A stretch of 10,742 nucleotides of DNA from Bacteroidota bacterium (GTDB lineage: Bacteria > Bacteroidota > Bacteroidia > Bacteroidales > Prolixibacteraceae). This document shows positions 5,321 to 10,742 of this stretch, piece by piece. A program made the translations under genes and the position numbers. Location of the stretch: the NCBI GenBank assembly GCA_013203755.1, contig JABMPI010000037.1, positions 1-10,742 on the forward strand, given 5' to 3'. Under the pieces are notes generated by a model. That model saw nothing but the letters and a program-made list of their open reading frames with translations, did not search any database and had not been told where the DNA came from. How positions within the stretch are numbered: the first letter of the stretch is position 1; the number at the start of each line of letters is the position of its first letter.

Positions 5321-7891
5321 ATGAACCAAAAATTATTTTTCAGTCTGGCTATTTTAATTGTATTTTTTTCTTGTCAAAACACAGATAAAGTTTCAACCGA
5401 GAGAGAATTTAATTCCGTTTATGAAGGTAAAAACCTAAATCGATTAGCTTTCCCAATAGGAGGAATTGGTGCCGGGATGTTTTGTTTGGAAGGTACTGGA
5501 GCTATTTCGCATGTTTCGGTTCGGAATCATCCTGATGTTTTTAATGAACCGTTTATGATGGCGGCCCTATCTATAAAAGGAATAGAAAATGGAGCTAAGG
5601 TTTTGGAAGGACCAGTTCCGGATTGGAAGATATTTGGTAACAGCAATACCGGAAATGGAGCGGGAGATAAAAGTTATGGATTTCCTCATTTCGACAAAGC
5701 TTCGTTTGAAACAAAATTTCCATTTGGAAAAATTAAATTAGAGGATAATGATATTCCAATGGAAGTTTCTGTTACTGGCTGGAGTCCCTTTATACCAACT
5801 GATGAGGATAATTCAAGTTTGCCTGTTGGAGGCTTGGAATACACATTCAAAAATACCAGCGAAGAAACGATCGAAGCTTGTTTTTCGTACCATGCAGAAA
5901 ATCTAATGCGCATTAAAATTCCGAATGAATGGGGAGGTTCTTACGACAAGGGACATTCTATTTCAGGAATAAAAAATGGTATTTTACTTCAGCAGGAATG
6001 TTTCCCGGGTAAACCGCAGTACAAAGGCGATTTCGCAATTGTTGCTGATGACCCAAATACAGTGGTTGATTTGTGCTGGTTTCGGGGAGGTTGGTTCGAT
6101 TCGAGAACTGTTTTATGGAAAGATCTTTCAGAATTTACTTTTTCTGAAGATACTACTACTCAAAAGTCGCCGGGTGCTTCATTGTATGTTCCTTTTAAAC
6201 TGAACCCGGGCGAAGAAAAAACGATTAAAGTAATGATGAGTTGGTATGCACCTCATTCAAATCTTCGTGTAGGTCTTGGGCCTGTTTCCGAAGAACAGTT
6301 AAAAGCAGATTTGGCAAAATGTGAACCTGAGAGTGGATGCTGTGCCGATTTAAGTGATATTTATTATGAGCCTTGGTATTCAGGAAGATTTAAGAATATT
6401 AATGAAATTGTGAAATATTGGAAATTGAATTACGACGGTTTGAAATCCAAATCGGAGTTGTTCTCTAAAGCTTTTTATAATTCCACTCTTCCGGCAGAAG
6501 TTGTAGAGGCGGTGGCAGCCAATCTAACTATTTTAAAATCGCCCACTGTACTTCGCCAAAAGGATGGAAAATTGTGGGCGTGGGAAGGATGTCATGATGG
6601 TAGTGGTTGTTGCCACGGTTCTTGTACACATGTTTGGAATTATGCGCAAGCCATACCACATCTGTTTCCGGCATTAGAACGAACCCTAAGGGAAACGGAG
6701 TATAATATTAGTCAAAATGACTTGGGTCATCAAAGTTTCCGAACCACACTACCAGTTAATCCGGCGGTTAACCATAATTTTTATGCTGCCTCCGATGGGC
6801 AATTGGGGGGAATGATGAAAGTTTATCGTGAGTGGAGAATTTCGGGAGATACGAAATGGATGCAACTGTTGTATCCAAAGGTCAAACAGAGTCTTGATTA
6901 TTGCATTGAAATATGGGATCCGAAACATAAGGGAGTTTTGGAAGAACCACATCATAATACTTACGATATTGAGTTTTGGGGGCCAGACGGAATGTGTACA
7001 AGTTTTTATTTGGGTGCATTGGCAGCAACCATTGAAATGGGAACCGTTGCCGGAGACGATGTTTCGAATTACAAAACCTTATTGGAAAAAGGGGAAAATA
7101 CATTGGGAAATGACCTTTATAATGGTGAATATTTTATTCAAAAAATTAGGGTTGAAGGATTAAATGCAACAGACCCAGTGAAAGCATCAAAAATTGGAAT
7201 AAATATGAGTTATTCTTCTGAAGCTATTGAATTACTTCAAAAGGAGGGGCCAAAATATCAATATGGTAATGGTTGTTTATCCGATGGAATATTGGGAGCA
7301 TGGATTGGAAAAATGGCCGGATTAGATGATTTTATTGATAATGAAAAGATCGCAAGTCATTTAAATGCCATTTATAAATACAATTTAAAAACTGATTTAT
7401 CTGACCATGTTAATCCGCAGCGTCCAACCTATGGAATGGGGAAAGAGGGTGGTTTGTTACTTTGCACGTGGCCAAATGGCGACGAATTAACTTTACCCTT
7501 TGTTTACAGCAACGAAGTGTGGACAGGAATTGAATATCAGGTTGCTTCGCATTTAATGTCGGTTGGCGAAGTAGAAAAAGGGTTGGAAATTGTGCGGGAA
7601 GTGCGGAAACGTTATAATGGCGAAACCCGAAATCCATTTAACGAATATGAATGTGGACACTGGTATGCGCGCGCAATGGCAAGTTACGGATTGCTGCAGG
7701 GATTAACCGGTGTGCGTTACGATGCTGTTACCCAGATTCTGTATGTAGATTCTCAAGTAGGTGATTTTACAAGCTTCCTTTCTACCGAATATGGTTTTGG
7801 AACAATTGAATACAAAAATGGGGAAGCTAAATTGGATGTGGGTTATGGCGATATTCCGGTAAAAGAGATAATAGCTTTAGGAAATAATTAG
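5321..7891 (+). CDS. GH116 family (GBA2/DUF608-like) glycosidase lipoprotein
   Basis: An 856-residue protein with a lipoprotein-like signal (hydrophobic 5-16, Cys18 in FFSC, a slightly atypical lipobox). The N-terminal beta-sandwich domain (about 35-345) opens with LAFPIGGIGAGMFCLEGTG (42-60). The C-terminal (alpha/alpha)6 domain (about 365-800) carries LWAWEGCHDGSGCCHGSCTH (418-437), HVWNYAQA, NTYDIEFWGP (546-555), SNEVWTGIEYQVA (730-742) and NPFNEYECGHWYARAMASYG (771-790). By analogy with GBA2 and Thermoanaerobacterium GH116, Glu422 is the likely nucleophile and Asp549 the acid/base. The family acts with retention on beta-glucosides and also has xylosidase and N-acetylglucosaminidase members, so specificity is open. 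Length is near that of full family members and nothing looks truncated. It sits in the periplasm or at the outer membrane, in a probable transcription unit with the preceding esterase. Confidence 0.88.
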   Translation: MNQKLFFSLAILIVFFSCQNTDKVSTEREFNSVYEGKNLNRLAFPIGGIGAGMFCLEGTGAISHVSVRNHPDVFNEPFMMAALSIKGIENGAKVLEGPVPDWKIFGNSNTGNGAGDKSYGFPHFDKASFETKFPFGKIKLEDNDIPMEVSVTGWSPFIPTDEDNSSLPVGGLEYTFKNTSEETIEACFSYHAENLMRIKIPNEWGGSYDKGHSISGIKNGILLQQECFPGKPQYKGDFAIVADDPNTVVDLCWFRGGWFDSRTVLWKDLSEFTFSEDTTTQKSPGASLYVPFKLNPGEEKTIKVMMSWYAPHSNLRVGLGPVSEEQLKADLAKCEPESGCCADLSDIYYEPWYSGRFKNINEIVKYWKLNYDGLKSKSELFSKAFYNSTLPAEVVEAVAANLTILKSPTVLRQKDGKLWAWEGCHDGSGCCHGSCTHVWNYAQAIPHLFPALERTLRETEYNISQNDLGHQSFRTTLPVNPAVNHNFYAASDGQLGGMMKVYREWRISGDTKWMQLLYPKVKQSLDYCIEIWDPKHKGVLEEPHHNTYDIEFWGPDGMCTSFYLGALAATIEMGTVAGDDVSNYKTLLEKGENTLGNDLYNGEYFIQKIRVEGLNATDPVKASKIGINMSYSSEAIELLQKEGPKYQYGNGCLSDGILGAWIGKMAGLDDFIDNEKIASHLNAIYKYNLKTDLSDHVNPQRPTYGMGKEGGLLLCTWPNGDELTLPFVYSNEVWTGIEYQVASHLMSVGEVEKGLEIVREVRKRYNGETRNPFNEYECGHWYARAMASYGLLQGLTGVRYDAVTQILYVDSQVGDFTSFLSTEYGFGTIEYKNGEAKLDVGYGDIPVKEIIALGNN

Positions 7892-7975
7892 AATTGAAAT
7901 AGATGCCATCCTTTGCTCCTTGAAAAAGTGATTTGTTACATTTTTTTGGAGGTAAATTAAATAACTTGTAAATAG

Positions 7976-7992
7976 ACACCTATAATAGGAGT
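7976..7992. repeat. 17-bp imperfect inverted repeat before the PQQ dehydrogenase gene
   Basis: ACACCTAT, one central A, then ATAGGAGT: seven of eight positions pair, with five perfect pairs at the centre (CCTAT/ATAGG). It lies in the 175-bp gap, 75 bp before the ATG at 8067. The size and position suit a dimeric repressor or activator site. Arms this short are unlikely to form a terminator, and no T-run follows. Confidence 0.4.
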
Positions 7993-8066
7993 AATAGAAA
8001 ATTTGTATCCTGTTGAACTTTTCTCCTTTGAATTGTTATATACTGATGTAATCTAAATCATTCAAC

Positions 8067-9485
8067 ATGAAATCATCAGTTCAGCAATTTAAAAAACTTC
8101 TGTTTGTATATTTTCTTTTAAGTATAGTTTTAAATGTTAATGCGCAGCCCGATGGTGCAGCAATTTATCAAAAAAACTGTGCTACCTGCCACGGAGTAGA
8201 TCTAAATGGTGGAAATTCTGGCAGCTTAATTGATGGAATATGGCAATTTGGTGCTGATAATGGAGGCATTACTCAAAATATAAAATTTGGTATTACTCAT
8301 TTGGGAATGCCGTCGTACGAAAAAACACTTTCTTCCGCAGAGATAAATTCGGTGGTTAAATACATTCGCGATTCTGAAAAGAAAGTAGGCGCTGTAAAAC
8401 CACCAATATCAAAAATAGTTGAAACGCTGGATTACAATGTTAAAATTGAAACCTTTGCAGTAGGTCTTGAAGTTCCGTGGGCAATAGATTTTATAGATGC
8501 AACTACCGCTTTAATTACTGAACGCCCCGGGCGATTGAGAGTAGTAAAGAATGGAAAACTTCTAACAGATGCGGTGAAAAATACACCCAAAGTATTAAAC
8601 GAAGGACAGGGTGGATTATTAGACGTCGCAATCGATCCGGATTACAATAATAATGGCTGGATTTATTTGGCTTACAGTCATGTTTTGGAAAATATTACCG
8701 GAGAAGAACGCCCTCCGGCAATGACACGTTTGGAGCGAGGTAAAATTAAAAACAATACATGGACAGAGTCAGAAATAATATTTGAAGCACCGCATGAAAC
8801 GTATCGTACAACTCGTCATCATTACGGTTGCCGTATTGTATTTGATCCAGCAGGATATCTTTATTTTGCCATTGGCGAACGCGGGACAGGAGAGCACGCT
8901 CAGGATTTTACACGGCCAAATGGTAAAGTGCACCGAATTAATAAAGATGGTTCTATTCCAAAATCAAATCCTTTTATTAATGAAAAAGATGCCATAAAAT
9001 CATTGTATTCATTGGGTAATAGAAATATTCAGGGAATGGCAGTTCATCCGATAACCGGAAAATTGTGGGCAACGGAACATGGTCCGTTGGGAGGTGATGA
9101 ATTAAATTTGATAGAGTTGGGGAAAAATTACGGTTGGCCGGTTATTACCTACGGATGGAATTACAATGGAACAATAATTACAGAAGAAACGCACAGACCA
9201 GGAATGGAGCAACCCATTTTGTATTGGAGACCTTCAACTGCTGTTTGCGGACTGGATTTTTACCGGGGCGACTTATTTAAAAAATGGAAAAATAAATTGT
9301 TGGTGGGTGCTTTAAAATACGAAGATGTTCGCTTGCTCGATATTGAAGATAATCGGGTAATGCATCAGGAAGTTATTCTAAAAGGTCAAGGGAGGGTTCG
9401 CGATGTTTCTACCGGACCAGATGGTGCAATTTATGTTGTGCTGAATGATCCGGGAACGGTTTTGAGGTTGACACCAAAAGAATAA
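8067..9485 (+). CDS. Secreted cytochrome c fused to PQQ-type aldose/sugar dehydrogenase propeller
   Basis: A 472-residue exported protein. A signal peptide (hydrophobic 11-24, cleavage near NAQ 25-27) is followed by a class I cytochrome c domain with NCATCHG (37-43; haem cysteines 38 and 41, His42) and GMPSY with Met81 as the probable second ligand. From about 122 comes a glucose/sorbosone dehydrogenase six-bladed propeller: VPWAIDF (136-142), EGQGGLLDVAIDPDY (179-193), TRHHYG (249-254), GERGTGEH (270-277), SLGNRNIQGMAVHP (315-328), WATEHGPLGGDELN (334-347), GKNYGWP (352-358), and GRVRDVSTGPDG (442-453). Relatives bind PQQ and calcium and oxidise aldoses with His251 or His252 as base. Here electrons could pass within the polypeptide to the haem. 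It starts 175 bp after the GH116 gene, so it may have its own promoter. PQQ use is inferred from family; sugar range is unknown. Confidence 0.87.
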   Translation: MKSSVQQFKKLLFVYFLLSIVLNVNAQPDGAAIYQKNCATCHGVDLNGGNSGSLIDGIWQFGADNGGITQNIKFGITHLGMPSYEKTLSSAEINSVVKYIRDSEKKVGAVKPPISKIVETLDYNVKIETFAVGLEVPWAIDFIDATTALITERPGRLRVVKNGKLLTDAVKNTPKVLNEGQGGLLDVAIDPDYNNNGWIYLAYSHVLENITGEERPPAMTRLERGKIKNNTWTESEIIFEAPHETYRTTRHHYGCRIVFDPAGYLYFAIGERGTGEHAQDFTRPNGKVHRINKDGSIPKSNPFINEKDAIKSLYSLGNRNIQGMAVHPITGKLWATEHGPLGGDELNLIELGKNYGWPVITYGWNYNGTIITEETHRPGMEQPILYWRPSTAVCGLDFYRGDLFKKWKNKLLVGALKYEDVRLLDIEDNRVMHQEVILKGQGRVRDVSTGPDGAIYVVLNDPGTVLRLTPKE

Positions 9486-9518
9486 TTTGCTTTTATTTGT
9501 ATATTGACTTTATTAAAA

Positions 9519-10274
9519 TTATGCGGTAAATTTAAGAACAGGATAAATGTATTCTTCTACTGCTTTTGGAGAGTTCCCAACTGAATTATTCCCCCTTAAT
9601 TTCCTTACAGTATGAGCTTTCAGATGTATGTCAGAGGCAGGTACGATAAGATTATTTGCGTCTTTCAAATCTCCATTTAACCATTCATCCTCATCTTTTT
9701 CTTTGAGAATTAATGGCATTCGGGATTCCTTCAATCGTGGATTATTATGAATTTTACTCATCAACGCATTTGCTTTTGTTGTAATTATTGTGCACGAAGT
9801 TATTAGTTCTCCCGATTCATTATTCACCCATTCGTCCCAAAGTCCCCCAAAAATTAACGGTTCCTTATCCTCTTTTTGAACAAAAAATGGATAAGATTCT
9901 CCATTGAAATAATGATGTTCAAAAAAACCATCGATGTAAATTAAACAACGTTTTGATTTGGCTGATGACCGAAAAGAAGGTTTTTCGAAAATGGTCTCGC
10001 CACGGGCATTAATTGTATTGTTCCATGTTTTTAGTTGCTGTTCTGAATTTTTCACCCAAAATGGAATTAATCCCCAAACTGCTTTAATGGGTTTATCAAA
10101 GCTGTTTTTTGTATAAATAAGTAATTCAGGATGTTCAAAACCAGACACATGAAAATATTCGTTCTCTAAAAAGGGACGAAATTGATCTATAAGCATTTGT
10201 GTCCATTCTTCATTATTATAACGTCTTGCTCTTTTAAGTGCAGCTTCAACTTTTGTTTTTATATCGTAACACAT
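9519..10274 (-). CDS. SRAP domain protein (YedK/HMCES family), abasic-site DNA-protein crosslinker
   Basis: A 251-residue cytoplasmic protein. The family covalently traps abasic sites in single-stranded DNA through the alpha-amino group and thiol of Cys2 after Met1 removal, shielding them during replication. The start is set by this chemistry: the product begins MCYD. Other expected active-site residues are present: Asn89 in INARGET (88-94), Glu119 in DGFFEH (115-120), and His176 in SKIHNNPR (173-180), matching Cys2, Asn75, Glu105 and His160 of E. coli YedK. The segment after His176 carries extra residues before RMPLIL (185-190), where YedK has a short H-D-R-M-P. It converges with the PQQ dehydrogenase gene, with 33 bp between stop codons, and is functionally separate from the sugar genes. 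No clear TAnnTTTG promoter was found upstream. Confidence 0.92.
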   Translation of the reverse strand: MCYDIKTKVEAALKRARRYNNEEWTQMLIDQFRPFLENEYFHVSGFEHPELLIYTKNSFDKPIKAVWGLIPFWVKNSEQQLKTWNNTINARGETIFEKPSFRSSAKSKRCLIYIDGFFEHHYFNGESYPFFVQKEDKEPLIFGGLWDEWVNNESGELITSCTIITTKANALMSKIHNNPRLKESRMPLILKEKDEDEWLNGDLKDANNLIVPASDIHLKAHTVRKLRGNNSVGNSPKAVEEYIYPVLKFTA

Positions 10275-10504
10275 AATATAGAATTATAGATAAACATCAA
10301 CGATCATAAATTTCCATAGATTCTTTAACATTACCAAATTTGTTTCTAAAAATTGTAATATGATGCTTTTGTTTTTGTGTTACAAGTAGGATTTTGGATT
10401 CCTAAAATTCAAAAGGTTGGATCTTCCGAAAAGTTACGAACTCTGTAAAATTAGGATATGAATTTCAATGGGCAAATTATCGTATTTTATTGTGTATTTG
10501 TTTG

Positions 10505-10574
10505 TTAAAGCTCCAATTTATCTCAAATAAAGTATTAAAGCTCCTAAAATTGATTGGCAGAAAATTTAAAGCTC
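10505..10574 (+). repeat. Three-unit direct repeat array, 30-31 bp period
   Basis: The 9-mer TTAAAGCTC starts at 10505, 10535 and 10566 (periods 30 and 31). Units one and two share TTAAAGCTCC. Units two and three also share the following TAAAA and TT, so the conserved core reaches about 17 bp there. The rest of each unit diverges. The near three-turn spacing would suit phased binding of a protein, or the array may be a decayed minisatellite. Confidence 0.55.
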
Positions 10575-10631
10575 ATAAAAATTAATAATATAAGTTTCAT
10601 TTGTTTAATAAAGATTAGGCAGATTGCAAAA

Positions 10632-10644
10632 CCTCCCTGCGAGG
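10632..10644. repeat. Small GC-rich inverted repeat
   Basis: CCTC (10632-10635) and GAGG (10641-10644) can pair around a five-base loop in otherwise AT-rich DNA. On the minus strand the stem runs directly into TTTT, so it could be a weak terminator for a gene entering from the right. On the plus strand a T-rich run begins about eight bases later. With only four pairs it may equally be a fragment of a dispersed palindrome. Confidence 0.25.
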
Positions 10645-10742
10645 CTGGAAGATTTTTATTTTTTACTTAAAAATGTAAATTAAAAACAAATAAAAGCGAT
10701 GTTAATTGTTTATCTTCAAGTCGTTACACAATAAAGATTCGA

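Larger units (their letters stand above)
10275..10742. other. 468-bp non-coding end region
   Basis: No frame on either strand has a credible coding stretch; the longest starts give fewer than 20 codons. The region is AT-rich and holds the upstream area of the SRAP gene, three spaced copies of TTAAAGCTC (10505-10574), a small GC-rich hairpin (10632-10644) and T-rich runs. On the minus strand one frame is open from the window edge for 12 codons and could be the tail of a gene outside the window, but this is too short to call. Confidence 0.6.

Noticed and set aside
6828..7163. 111-codon plus-strand open frame inside GH116
   Set aside because: It is out of frame within strongly conserved GH116 motifs; a shadow of the real gene.
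9482..9522. ATAATTT/AAATTAT pairing between the convergent genes as a terminator
   Set aside because: The stem is entirely A/T with a loop of nearly 30 bases; not a stable terminator.
10505..10574. CRISPR array
   Set aside because: Only three short cores, with imperfect repeats under 18 bp, uneven period and no cas gene nearby.

Overview
The window comes from an AT-rich member of the Bacteroidota. Three things point there: promoter-like TAnnTTTG boxes, weak or absent Shine-Dalgarno sequences, and the gene families present (GH2 lipoprotein, GH116/DUF608 lipoprotein, CBM9-like secreted protein, DoxX/Tat fusion, Bacteroidota-type cysteate synthase). The genus cannot be fixed by reading alone. 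No rRNA, tRNA, transposase, CRISPR array or phage gene is visible.

Layout. At the left edge, on the minus strand, is the first 145 codons of a GH2 beta-galactosidase-type lipoprotein (1-436); the rest lies outside the window. Upstream of it, also on minus, is a PLP-dependent cysteate synthase (553-1848), a threonine-synthase relative that makes L-cysteate, probably for sulfonolipids. A 273-bp divergent intergenic region follows. Five plus-strand genes then run from 2122 to 9485: a four-helix DoxX-like membrane domain joined through an internal twin-arginine signal to an aldo/keto-reductase-like barrel (2122-3633); a secreted CBM9-like protein (3696-4463); a secreted SGNH/GDSL esterase-like hydrolase (4640-5305); a GH116 glycosidase lipoprotein (5321-7891); and a secreted cytochrome c fused to a PQQ-type sugar dehydrogenase propeller (8067-9485). 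A minus-strand SRAP/YedK DNA-protein crosslink protein (9519-10274) converges on this group. The last 468 bases are non-coding and hold a short array of 30-31 bp repeats.

How the genes may work together (inference). All five plus-strand proteins appear to act outside the cytoplasm. The esterase and GH116 genes are 15 bp apart and probably co-transcribed, suggesting that an acylated beta-glycoside is deacylated and hydrolysed. The cytochrome c-PQQ protein could oxidise the released sugar. The DoxX/Tat protein could be a membrane-anchored periplasmic partner. No SusC/SusD pair, sugar transporter or regulator is in view, so this is not a standard polysaccharide utilisation locus as far as can be seen.

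The most interesting items are the DoxX-Tat-barrel fusion, a pair of 10-bp direct repeats exactly 21 bp apart before the esterase/GH116 pair, a 17-bp near-palindrome before the PQQ gene, the terminal repeat array, and the base composition of the CBM9-like gene. None of these proves a new system. They are testable leads.
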